The position numbers and the translations under genes were made by a program. The notes under the pieces are model-generated. The model searched no databases. It saw only the letters and a program-made list of their open reading frames with translations, and was not told the origin of the DNA. A DNA stretch of 64,000 bases, taken from the NCBI RefSeq assembly GCF_014842265.1, contig NZ_JACYVI010000014.1, forward strand, positions 38,879-102,878, read 5' to 3'. This document shows positions 50,834 through 59,248 of the stretch, one piece after another (positions within the stretch are counted from its first letter, which is position 1; the number at the start of each line of letters is the position of its first letter). The stretch comes from Pseudomonas sp. CFBP 13711. GTDB taxonomy: Bacteria; Pseudomonadota; Gammaproteobacteria; Pseudomonadales; Pseudomonadaceae.

Positions 50834-50843
50834 CTGTGTACAA
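50834..50843. promoter_or_regulatory. CTGTGTACAA palindrome upstream of gntR
   Basis: One mismatch from TTGTGTACAA. It lies about 120 bases before the gntR start in the 358-base divergent region, consistent with autoregulation. No gene is seen in this gap. Confidence 0.42.
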
Positions 50844-50962
50844 TGCGCCATTACTTTTACTGTGACTTTGCCGGGATATCTGCTATTGGTTGCTCCAACA
50901 GTGGTCGTACCCGCCCTGATCACGGCAAGGCCCCGCGCCGGATTCTGTTACCACGAGTGCCC

Positions 50963-51727
50963 ATGAACGATCAGTTGCAACCCCTCAAGAAACATTCACG
51001 CACGGCCAAGTCCGGCCGCAGCGGCACCCAGGACGACATCGTCTACGCCCACATTTTCGAGGCGATCCTCGAACAGCGTCTGGCGCCCGGCACCAAGCTG
51101 AGCGAAGAAGCCCTCGGTGAAATCTTCGGCGTCAGCCGCACCATCATTCGTCGCGCACTCTCGCGACTGGCCCACGAAGGCGTGGTGTTGCTGCGTCCGA
51201 ATCGCGGCGCGGTGGTGGCCAGCCCGAGCGTCGAAGAGGCACGACAGGTGTTCTTCGCCCGGCGTCTGGTGGAGAAGGCGATCACGGAACTGGCGGTCGA
51301 GCACGCCACGGCGGAACAGCTCAGTGAGCTGCGCCAGATGGTCAGCGACGAGCGCGACAGCTTTTCGAAAGGGGATCGAGGGGCGGGGATTCGTCTGTCG
51401 GGGGAATTCCATCTGAAACTGGCGGAAGCGGCGAAGAACGCCCCGCTGATCAGCTTTCAGCGCAGTCTGGTCTCGCAGACCTCGCTGATCATCGCCCAGT
51501 ACGAAAGCGGCAACCGCTCGCACTGCTCGTACGATGAACACACCCAACTGATCGACGCCATCGAAGCCCGCGACGCGACCCTGGCGGTGAACCTGATGAT
51601 GCATCACATGGATCACATCGACAGCAAGCTCAACCTCGACGAAGACAGCGCCTCCGACGACCTCCATGCGGTGTTCTCGCACCTGATGCTGCCGAAGAAA
51701 AAAGCAGGGCGCAGCACAGCGGTCTGA
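50963..51727 (+). CDS. GntR/FadR-family regulator, likely purine catabolism controller
   Basis: 254 aa from ATG 50963; a longer frame upstream spans the operator region and is rejected. The N-terminal winged HTH (about 25-90) contains YAHIFEAILEQRLAPGTKLS and EIFGVSRTIIRRALSRLAHEG. The C-terminal FCD domain (about 100-225) has the metal-site His pattern (FHLKLAEAA and HTQLIDAIEARD, ending HHMDHI). Its position between permease and deaminase genes and the flanking palindromes support a role in the purine regulon. Effector unknown. Confidence 0.88.
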   Translation: MNDQLQPLKKHSRTAKSGRSGTQDDIVYAHIFEAILEQRLAPGTKLSEEALGEIFGVSRTIIRRALSRLAHEGVVLLRPNRGAVVASPSVEEARQVFFARRLVEKAITELAVEHATAEQLSELRQMVSDERDSFSKGDRGAGIRLSGEFHLKLAEAAKNAPLISFQRSLVSQTSLIIAQYESGNRSHCSYDEHTQLIDAIEARDATLAVNLMMHHMDHIDSKLNLDEDSASDDLHAVFSHLMLPKKKAGRSTAV

Positions 51728-52030
51728 TCCCTGCCCGTTCGCGGCGCAACCTGCGGGGAATATACCTTCGGAGGGAGCACAGCATTCTGGGCTAACACAC
51801 CACTTGTGGGAGTGAGCTTGCTCACGAATGCTGCGGCGCAGCTGACAGATTAGTGTTGGATGTACCTCAGTCTTCGCGAGCAAGCTCGCTCCCACAAATT
51901 CTGTGCTGACTCCGGTAACTCTGGTCAGACCGAGGACCTGTGGGAGTGACCGGGGTGGCGCTCCACCTTGCTCACGAATGCGTTGTGTCAGCCACATCTG
52001 CCTGACTGGCAAAGCGCATTCCCGACCACG
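51728..52030. repeat. REP pair plus expanded REP between gntR and guaD
   Basis: An inverted pair runs from GTGGGAGTGAGCTTGCTCAC at about 51806 to GCTCGCTCCCAC at about 51895. A second, single REP of the expanded type at about 51940-51980 carries CCGGGGTGGCGCTCCAC in its loop. The genes converge here. The gap contains no gene. Confidence 0.9.
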
Positions 52031-53350
52031 CTACGAACGCTTATGCACCAACACCCCCGCCGAATACGTTTCGCTGACGGTGCGGTCATCCCCCAGGGTC
52101 ATCAACACAAACAGCTGCTCTTCAATGCTCGTCGCCTGACTCATGCGGTAGGACAGCAGAGGGGTGGCGTTGAAGTCCAGCACCACGAAGTCCGCTTCGC
52201 TGCCCGGCTGCAGATTGCCGATCTTGTCCTCCAGGCGCAGCGCCCGCGCGCCGCCCAGCGTCGCCAGATACAGCGACTTGAACGGGCTCAATTTAGCGCC
52301 TTGCAGCTGCATGACCTTGTACGCCTCGTTCAACGTGTGCAGCAGCGAGAAACTGGTGCCAGCGCCGACGTCTGTTCCGAGTCCTACATTGACCTTGTGC
52401 TTTTCGGCCATCGGCAAGTTGAACAGCCCACTGCCGAGGAAGAAGTTGGAGGTCGGGCAAAAGGCGATGGCGGACCCGGTTTCCGCCAGGCGCTCACACT
52501 CCTGGTCGCACAGGTGCACGCCGTGGGCAAACACGGAGCGCTCGCCGAGCAGGTTGAAATGGTCGTACACGTCCAGGTAATTCTTGCGCTCCGGGAACAG
52601 CGCCTTGACCCACTCAACCTCCTTCAGGTTTTCACTGATGTGGGTCTGCATGTACAGGTCGGGGTATTCAGTCAGCAACTGGCCGGCGAGGGTCAATTGT
52701 TCGGGCGTGCTGGTCGGCGCGAAACGTGGGGTGACGGCGTAATGCAGGCGGCCCTTGCCGTGCCAGCGCTCGATCAGCGCCTTGCTGTCGACGTAGCTGG
52801 ATTCGGCGGTGTCCACCAGATAATCCGGGGCGTTGCGGTCCATCATCACCTTGCCGGCGATCAGGCGCAGATTGAGCTTCTCGGCGGCACTGAACAGCGC
52901 CTCCACCGACTCCTTGTGACGACTGCCGAACACCAGCGCGGTGGTGGTGCCGTTGCGCAGCAATTCCTTGAGAAAGATGTCAGCCACCTGCGCCGAATGC
53001 TCGGGGTCTTCGAACTGCTTCTCGCAGGGAAACACGTAGGTATTCAGCCAGTCGAGCAACTGCTCGCCGTAGGACCCGACCATGCCGGTCTGTGGCAAAT
53101 GAATGTGGGTGTCGATGAAACCGGCGGTGATCAGCGCGTCCTGATAGCTGACGATTTCGACGTCGTCAGTGAGCGTGCCGAGCAGGTCTTCGGCAGTGCC
53201 GAGGGCGAGGATCTTGCCGTTTTCGACCAGCATCAGGCCGTCTTCGAAATACTCATACGACGCTTCCACCGCTACTTCGGCAGGGTCGGCGATGCTGTGA
53301 ATGATGGCGGCGCGGTAGGCTTTTTTGGCAGTGCTGATATCTGTGGTCAT
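52031..53350 (-). CDS. guaD: guanine deaminase
   Basis: 439 aa, minus strand. An amidohydrolase that converts guanine to xanthine, feeding XdhAB. Metal site HIHLPQTG (HxH), then HISENLKEVEWVK and SVFAHGVHLCDQE, and GLGTDVGAGTSFS (Asp). ATG 53350, 24 bases after xdhC on the same strand, so it is probably last in the xdhABC-guaD operon. Confidence 0.95.
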   Translation of the reverse strand: MTTDISTAKKAYRAAIIHSIADPAEVAVEASYEYFEDGLMLVENGKILALGTAEDLLGTLTDDVEIVSYQDALITAGFIDTHIHLPQTGMVGSYGEQLLDWLNTYVFPCEKQFEDPEHSAQVADIFLKELLRNGTTTALVFGSRHKESVEALFSAAEKLNLRLIAGKVMMDRNAPDYLVDTAESSYVDSKALIERWHGKGRLHYAVTPRFAPTSTPEQLTLAGQLLTEYPDLYMQTHISENLKEVEWVKALFPERKNYLDVYDHFNLLGERSVFAHGVHLCDQECERLAETGSAIAFCPTSNFFLGSGLFNLPMAEKHKVNVGLGTDVGAGTSFSLLHTLNEAYKVMQLQGAKLSPFKSLYLATLGGARALRLEDKIGNLQPGSEADFVVLDFNATPLLSYRMSQATSIEEQLFVLMTLGDDRTVSETYSAGVLVHKRS

Positions 53351-53374
53351 GTCAGTTGATCGTTCTTCCGGGAT

Positions 53375-54214
53375 TCATTGGGTCTGGCTGCGGCGGGACA
53401 CCGGCAGCAGCTTGGCGACAGGTTCGGCGGTGGTGCTCTGCTCGCCGAAATGAGCGTTGTAGGTGGCGATCACTTCGCCGGCAATGGACACGGCGATCTC
53501 CATGGGCAATTTGCCTTTGATCTCGGTCAGGCCCATGGGGCAACGCATGCGCTGCACCACGGCGGCGTCGAAGCCACGATCTCGCAAGCGATGCTCGAAT
53601 TTCACGCGCTTGGTTTTCGAGCCGATCAGGCCGAAATAGCTGAAGTCGCCGCGCTTGAGAATGGCGGCGGCGAGTTCCAGGTCCAGCTGATGATTGTGGG
53701 TCATGACGATGCAATAGCTGCCAGCGGGGAGGTTGTCGACTTCTTCGATGACGTCCTCGCTGAGGATCTGCGTCACGCCTTCCGGCAACTGCGCGGGAAA
53801 TTCGGCCTCGCGGGAATCGATCCAGCGCACGCGGCAGGGCAGGCTGGCGAGCAGCGGCACCAGCGCCCGACCGACGTGGCCGGCGCCGAACACGGCGATG
53901 TGCGCCTGGGGCTGGCCCATGGGTTCGAACAGCAACACGTTCACGCCGCCGCAGCACTGACCCAGGCTGGCGCCGAGGCTGAAGCGCTCCAGGCGGGTTT
54001 GCTGGCTGCCGCTGGCGAGCATCTCCCGGGCGATTTCCATGGCCTTGTATTCCAGATGCCCGCCGCCGATGGTGTCGAAGATCCTCGCGGCGCTGACGAC
54101 CATTTTCGAGCCGGCGTTGCGCGGCGTCGAGCCACGCTCCTCGATGATGGTCACCAGTACGCATGCCTCGCCCTGATGCTGCAAGTCGGCGAGGGCGCTG
54201 ATCCAGTTATTCAT
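53375..54214 (-). CDS. xdhC: XdhC, xanthine dehydrogenase accessory protein
   Basis: 279 aa, minus strand. It binds the molybdenum cofactor and hands it to XdhB, allowing sulfuration. Blocks: VLVTIIEERGSTPRNAGSKM, DTIGGGHLEYKAMEIA, the Rossmann-like VFGAGHVGRALVPLL and YCIVMTHNHQLDLEL. It is separated from xdhB by a 148-base REP-bearing gap. Confidence 0.94.
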   Translation of the reverse strand: MNNWISALADLQHQGEACVLVTIIEERGSTPRNAGSKMVVSAARIFDTIGGGHLEYKAMEIAREMLASGSQQTRLERFSLGASLGQCCGGVNVLLFEPMGQPQAHIAVFGAGHVGRALVPLLASLPCRVRWIDSREAEFPAQLPEGVTQILSEDVIEEVDNLPAGSYCIVMTHNHQLDLELAAAILKRGDFSYFGLIGSKTKRVKFEHRLRDRGFDAAVVQRMRCPMGLTEIKGKLPMEIAVSIAGEVIATYNAHFGEQSTTAEPVAKLLPVSRRSQTQ

Positions 54215-54271
54215 GTGATTTCTCCTGATCGGCGGGTTGGCAGATCAAACATCGTCGTTGCCCGTGCCGGC

Positions 54272-54345
54272 CTCATCGCGAGCAAGCTCACTCCTACAGG
54301 GATCGCACTTGGACTGTAAGAGGGAGCTTGCTTGCGAAAGCGGCA
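54272..54345. repeat. inverted REP pair between xdhB and xdhC
   Basis: GCGAGCAAGCTCACTCCTAC (about 54276) and GAGGGAGCTTGCTTGCGAA (about 54320), a divergent pair of the common REP family. It lies between operon genes and may lower xdhC/guaD expression relative to xdhAB. Confidence 0.8.
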
Positions 54346-54362
54346 GCACAGGTCGCCACTGT

Positions 54363-54415
54363 TTAATCGACGCGGAGAGTTTCGGGCTGCATTCCCACGC
54401 GGAGCCCCGGAGCAG
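54363..54415. repeat. GCGGAGCGT-type repeat forming the end of xdhB
   Basis: CGACGCGGAGAG...GCATTCCCACGCGGAGCCCCGG matches the repeat at 4262 and the right half of 31714-31849. It supplies the xdhB stop codon and last 13 or so codons. Confidence 0.75.
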
Positions 54416-56804
54416 GTTCTGAAACGATCTCGGCAGCGTTCTCTGTATTTCGGCGCAACGCCCGCATCTGCTCACACCCCCACAACACCCGTTCCGGTGT
54501 CGCCGGCGCGTCGATCTTCGGCTGGTGCCGGTAATCGCCCAGGCTCGCCACCGCATCCTTGATCGCACACCACGCGGCAATGCCCAGCATGAACGGCGGT
54601 TCACCCACGGCTTTGGAATGAAACACCGTGTCTTCGGGGTTCTTGCGGTTCTCCACCAGCTTCACCCGCAGGTCCGCCGGCATGTCGGCCACGGCCGGGA
54701 TCTTGTAGCCGGCCGGGCCGTTGGTCATCAGCTTGCCCTTGTCGTTCCAGAACAGTTCCTCGGTGGTCAGCCAACCCATCCCTTGAATATAGCCGCCCTC
54801 AACCTGACCGATGTCGATGGCTGGATTCAGCGAGGCGCCGACGTCGTGAAGGATGTCCGTGCGCAGCATTTTGTATTCGCCGGTCAGGGTGTCGACCAGC
54901 ACTTCGGTACAGGCCGCGCCGAAGGCAAAGTAATAGAACGGCCGACCCCGCGCCTGGCTGCGGTCGTAGAAAATCTTCGGCGTCTTGTAACAGCCGGTGC
55001 TCGACAGCGACACCTGGCCCATCCACGCCTGCTGCGCCAAGGTGTCGAAGCTGATGACCTGTTCGCCGACGCGGACGTGGCCGTTGCGAAACTCTACCCG
55101 CGATTCATCGCACTGGTAATGCTTGGCTGCGAATTCCACCAGCCGCTGCTTGAGGATTTCCGCTGCATTCTGCGCAGCCTTGCCGTTCAGGTCGGCGCCG
55201 CTGGACGCTGCGGTCGGCGACGTGTTCGGCACCTTGTCGGTATTCGTCGCGGTGATCTGCACGCGGTCGATGTCGACCTGAAACACCTCGGCCACCACCT
55301 GCGCCACTTTGACATTCAGGCCCTGGCCCATCTCGGTGCCGCCGTGATTGAGATGGATGCTGCCGTCGGTGTAGATGTGAATCAGCGCGCCGGCCTGGTT
55401 GAGGAAGCTGGCGGTGAAGGAAATGCCGAATTTCACCGGGGTCAGCGCCAGGCCTTTCTTCAGAATCGGGCTGTTGGCGTTGTAGGCCTTGATCGCTTTG
55501 CGCCGCTCGGCGTAGTCACTGCTTTCCTCCAGCTCGGCGGTCATTTCTTCGAGCATGTTGTGCTCGACCGTCTGGTAGTAGTGGGTGACGTTGCGCTCGG
55601 TCTTGCCGTAATAGTTGGCCTTGCGCACCGCCAGCGGGTCCTTGCCCAAGTGCCGGGCGATGGCGTCCATCACCTCTTCGATGGCGACCATCCCTTGGGG
55701 GCCGCCGAAACCCCGGTAGGCCGTGTTCGACGCGGTGTTGGTCTTGCAGCGATGGCCGTTGATCGTGGCGTCGCCCAGGTAATACGAATTGTCGGCGTGA
55801 AACATCGCCCGGTCGACGATGGACGCCGACAGGTCCGGCGAATAACCGCAGTTGCCCGCCAGCTCCAACTGAATGCCGTGCAGGCGCCCGTCGTTGTCAA
55901 AGCCCACGTCGTACTCGACGTAAAACGGGTGCCGTTTGCCGGTCATGATCATGTCTTCCATGCGCGGCAGGCGCATCTTGGTCGGCTGGCCGGTCAGGCG
56001 CGCAACCACCGCGCACAGGCACGCGGGGCTCGCGGCCTGGGTTTCCTTGCCGCCAAAGCCGCCGCCCATGCGACGCATGTCGACGACGATCTTGTTCATC
56101 GACACGTCCAGCACTTCGGCGACGAGCTTCTGCACTTCGGTCGGGTTCTGCGTCGAGCAATAGACGATCATGCCGCCGTCTTCCGTGGGCATGACCGACG
56201 AAATCTGCGTCTCCAGGTAGAAGTGTTCCTGACCGCCGATGTGCAGCGTGCCCTGAATCCGGTGGGGAGCAGAGGCCAAAGCCGCCGCCGAATCACCGCG
56301 CTGGTGGGTGTGGCTGTCGAGCACGAAGTGCTTGTTGCGGTAGGCCTGAACCACATCGAGCACGGGTTCCAGGTCTTCGTATTCGATGATCGCGGCCATC
56401 GCCGCCTTGCGTGCGGTTTCCAGATCCCGGGCGGCCACGGCAATCACCGGCTGACCGACGAACTCGACCGTGTCGATGGCCAGCAACGGATCGCCGGGCA
56501 GCAGCGGGCCGATGTCCTTGAGGCCCGGAATGTCTTCGTGGGTGATGGCGATGCGCACGCCGTCGAAGGCGTAGCAGGGCGACACGTCGACGCGGACGAT
56601 GCGCGCGTGGGCACGGTCGGACAGCCGCGCATACACGTGCAGTTGGTTGGGGAATTCGAGGCGGTCGTCGATGTAGATCGCTTCGCCGGAAACGTGCTTG
56701 TCAGCACTGTCGTGTTTCACGCTGCGGCCCACGCCGGTGGTCAGGTCCTGTTGAAACAGGGCGACCATTTCTTCCTGGGACCTGGCTGAATGATGATTAG
56801 ACAT
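54363..56804 (-). CDS. xdhB: XdhB, molybdenum subunit of xanthine dehydrogenase
   Basis: 813 aa, minus strand. It carries the molybdopterin domain that hydroxylates hypoxanthine and xanthine to urate. Blocks: GGGFGGKETQAA, NTAYRGFGGPQGMVAIEEV, HLNHGGTEMGQGLNVKVAQV and the C-terminal AVGEPPFMLGIAAWCAI (catalytic Glu). The last residues ...GLRVGMQPETLRVD* read through a GCGGAGCGT-type repeat (54363-54415), so the tail is repeat-derived. It overlaps xdhA by 8 bases. Confidence 0.96.
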   Translation of the reverse strand: MSNHHSARSQEEMVALFQQDLTTGVGRSVKHDSADKHVSGEAIYIDDRLEFPNQLHVYARLSDRAHARIVRVDVSPCYAFDGVRIAITHEDIPGLKDIGPLLPGDPLLAIDTVEFVGQPVIAVAARDLETARKAAMAAIIEYEDLEPVLDVVQAYRNKHFVLDSHTHQRGDSAAALASAPHRIQGTLHIGGQEHFYLETQISSVMPTEDGGMIVYCSTQNPTEVQKLVAEVLDVSMNKIVVDMRRMGGGFGGKETQAASPACLCAVVARLTGQPTKMRLPRMEDMIMTGKRHPFYVEYDVGFDNDGRLHGIQLELAGNCGYSPDLSASIVDRAMFHADNSYYLGDATINGHRCKTNTASNTAYRGFGGPQGMVAIEEVMDAIARHLGKDPLAVRKANYYGKTERNVTHYYQTVEHNMLEEMTAELEESSDYAERRKAIKAYNANSPILKKGLALTPVKFGISFTASFLNQAGALIHIYTDGSIHLNHGGTEMGQGLNVKVAQVVAEVFQVDIDRVQITATNTDKVPNTSPTAASSGADLNGKAAQNAAEILKQRLVEFAAKHYQCDESRVEFRNGHVRVGEQVISFDTLAQQAWMGQVSLSSTGCYKTPKIFYDRSQARGRPFYYFAFGAACTEVLVDTLTGEYKMLRTDILHDVGASLNPAIDIGQVEGGYIQGMGWLTTEELFWNDKGKLMTNGPAGYKIPAVADMPADLRVKLVENRKNPEDTVFHSKAVGEPPFMLGIAAWCAIKDAVASLGDYRHQPKIDAPATPERVLWGCEQMRALRRNTENAAEIVSEPAPGLRVGMQPETLRVD

Positions 56805-58266
56805 AAGCTGTCACCCGCGTCTGGATGTGAGGCGTTTGCACTTCAATGAAGTATTTGCGCAGCAGGTTCTGCGCGCTGAGCAGGCGGTATTCCTTGCTCG
56901 CGCGGAAGTCCGTCAGCGGGGTGAAATCCTCGGCCATTGCGGCGCAGGCGCGCTCAATGGTGGCCGATGTCCACGGCTGGCCGATCAGCGCCTGCTCGCA
57001 ATGGGCCGCGCGTTTGGGGATCGCCGCCATGCCGCCGAACGCCGCGCGGGCGTCAACGATGGCGCCGTTTTCGATGTGCACGCGGAACGCGGCGCAGACC
57101 GCCGAGATGTCGTCGTCCAGCCGTTTGGACACTTTGTACGCGCGAAACGTCTGCCGGGGGTTGGCGCGGGGCACGATGATGCGCTCGATGAATTCGCTTT
57201 CCTGACGCACGGTCACGCGGTAATCGATGAAGTAATCCTCCAACGCCAAGGTGCGGGTTTGTTCGCCCTTGCGCAGCACGATCTTCGCGCCCAGCGCGAT
57301 CAGCAGAGGCGGGGAGTCACCAATCGGGGAAGCGTTGCCGATGTTGCCGCCGAGGGTGCCCTGATTGCGGATCTGCAGCGATGCAAAACGGTGCAGCAGT
57401 TCACCGAAATCCGGGTATTCGCGGCTCAGTGCTTCGTAGCAATCGGTGAGGGCCGTCGCCGCGCCGATCTCAATGCGGTCTTCGAAGTGCTCGATCTTCT
57501 TCATCGCCGCGACGTTGCCGACGTAGATCATCACCGGCAGCGGGCGATGGAACTGCGTCACTTCAAGCGCCAGGTCGGTGCCGCCGGCCAGCAGCCGGGC
57601 TTGGGGATAGGCGTCGTAGAGATCCGCCAGATCGGCGACGGTCAGCGGCACCAGGCAGCGCTTGTCGCCGCTGTTCAGCTCGCCGGTTTGCGTCGGCGCG
57701 ATGGCCTTCAGGCGGGCGATGGTCTGAGCCTTAAGGGCATCGAACTGGTCCGCTGGCGGTTGACTGCAGCTTTGCTCGGCCGCCGCGAGAATCGGTCGAT
57801 AACCGGTACAGCGGCACAGGTTGCCGGCCAGGGCTTCGTGGGCCTGGGCGTGCCGGGTGTCGGAGGAGGCGGATTCGGCGCTGTTCTTTTGCAGCGCGAA
57901 CAGCGACATCACAAAACCCGGCGTGCAGAAACCGCACTGGGAACCGTGGCAGTCGACCATCGCCTGCTGAACGCTGTGCAAGCGGCCCTGATGCTTGAGG
58001 TCTTCGACGCTGATCAGTTGCTTGCCGTGCAGCGAGGCCACGAAGGTCAGGCACGAATTGAGGCTGCGATAGCTCAGCTGCTCCCGGCCCGCCGCGTCAG
58101 TGGTCAACTCGCCGACGACCACGGTACACGCGCCGCAATCGCCGCTGGCGCAGCCTTCTTTGGTGCCGGACTTATGCAGGTGCTCGCGCAGGTAGTTGAG
58201 CACCGTCACATTGGGGTCCAGAGCCTGTTCGGTTTTCAGCTCTTGGTTCAGGAGAAACTGGATCAC
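56797..58266 (-). CDS. xdhA: XdhA, iron-sulfur/FAD subunit of xanthine dehydrogenase
   Basis: 489 aa from GTG 58266 (GAGG eight bases upstream), giving the usual MIQFLLNQEL start; the GTG at 58299 is also open. Two 2Fe-2S sites: CASGDCGACT with the upstream KEGCASGDCG and the C-terminal CGFCTPGFVMS...NLCRCTGYRPI. The FAD domain follows (about 190-489, LLAGGTDLALEVTQF, LGGNIGNASPIGDSPPLLIA). It passes electrons from XdhB to NAD. Divergent from the GntR gene at 58586. Confidence 0.95.
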   Translation of the reverse strand: MIQFLLNQELKTEQALDPNVTVLNYLREHLHKSGTKEGCASGDCGACTVVVGELTTDAAGREQLSYRSLNSCLTFVASLHGKQLISVEDLKHQGRLHSVQQAMVDCHGSQCGFCTPGFVMSLFALQKNSAESASSDTRHAQAHEALAGNLCRCTGYRPILAAAEQSCSQPPADQFDALKAQTIARLKAIAPTQTGELNSGDKRCLVPLTVADLADLYDAYPQARLLAGGTDLALEVTQFHRPLPVMIYVGNVAAMKKIEHFEDRIEIGAATALTDCYEALSREYPDFGELLHRFASLQIRNQGTLGGNIGNASPIGDSPPLLIALGAKIVLRKGEQTRTLALEDYFIDYRVTVRQESEFIERIIVPRANPRQTFRAYKVSKRLDDDISAVCAAFRVHIENGAIVDARAAFGGMAAIPKRAAHCEQALIGQPWTSATIERACAAMAEDFTPLTDFRASKEYRLLSAQNLLRKYFIEVQTPHIQTRVTAYV

Positions 58267-58585
58267 GGGTCGCGCCTCGTTCTTGTCATTAATAAGCACT
58301 GGTCACAGCTGCCGGCGGATGGGTCATCGAACATGTCGATGAATCTATCAGCTCTGACTATCGGGTCAATTAATTTCTGACTCAAAGGTCAAGAAATTCA
58401 TTATTTCGAGAAATGGCCGATAACCCACCTGACGATAACGTCTAACGACTGAGTGCCTGTGATCAGAAACATGTCCGTGTTTCTGCTTAATTCGTGCCAG
58501 TTTCCACAGTATGGCCCTGCGCCACAGACCTGCAGTGCGATACACTCCGCCGCTTGTTTGCGACCAAAGAAGTTGAAGGTAAGAA
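58267..58585. other. xdhA-gntR divergent region with an imperfect inverted repeat
   Basis: 319 bases without a gene. AATTTCTGAC and GTCAAGAAATT (58372-58398) form an imperfect inverted repeat about 110 bases upstream of xdhA. It could be an operator for either GntR-type regulator, but it does not match the TTGTRTACAA class. Confidence 0.5.
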
Positions 58586-59245
58586 ATGACGTTCAAGGCA
58601 CCTGACAGCCTCGCCGAGCAGATCGCTCACCACCTTGCCGAGCGCATCATCCGCGGCGAGCTCAAGCCAGGGGAGCGGATTCAGGAGCAGAAGGTCACGG
58701 CCGCGCTGAACGTGAGCCGTGGCTCGGTGCGCGAGGCGTTGCTGATTCTCGAGCGCCGCCATCTGATCGTGATCCTGCCCCGTCGCGGCGCGCAGGTCTC
58801 GGTCCTGACCCCACACAACATCACCAGCCTTTGCGCCCTGATGAGCGAGATGTACATCCTCCTCGGTCTGGCCGTGGCGCGAAGCTGGAAAGAGCCGGTC
58901 GACCTCGCGGCGTTCCAGCAGATTCAGCAGCGGCTCATCGCCAGTTGCGAGCGCCAGGACGTGAAGGGCTTCGTTGAAGAGAGCTTCAATGTCATGCGCG
59001 CGGCCTATCCGTTCGCCAACAACCCGTACCTGGAAGAGACCGTCGAGAACCTGCAGCCGTCCATGAGCCGCTTCTATTTCCTCGCCCTGGATCAACGCCA
59101 GGCGGAAATGAGCGAGTACCTGACCCTCTTCGGCCAGTTGCTCGAAGCGGTGGTGGCGCGGGATCTGGCGCGGATCCGCGACGTGCTGACCTGCTACGCC
59201 GAGCGCAGCTGCCAATCGGTGTTGTCTGCCCTGGCGGCCAGCTGA
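58586..59245 (+). CDS. GntR-family regulator upstream of smc
   Basis: 219 aa. The N-terminal winged HTH (about 10-75) has LAERIIRGELKPGERIQEQ and NVSRGSVREALLILERRHL. The C-terminal FCD-like all-helical domain runs about 85-210. A GGTAAG-type site precedes the ATG. Divergent from xdhA, so it may control xanthine dehydrogenase; its stop is three bases from smc. Effector unknown. Confidence 0.85.
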   Translation: MTFKAPDSLAEQIAHHLAERIIRGELKPGERIQEQKVTAALNVSRGSVREALLILERRHLIVILPRRGAQVSVLTPHNITSLCALMSEMYILLGLAVARSWKEPVDLAAFQQIQQRLIASCERQDVKGFVEESFNVMRAAYPFANNPYLEETVENLQPSMSRFYFLALDQRQAEMSEYLTLFGQLLEAVVARDLARIRDVLTCYAERSCQSVLSALAAS

Positions 59246-59248
59246 TTC

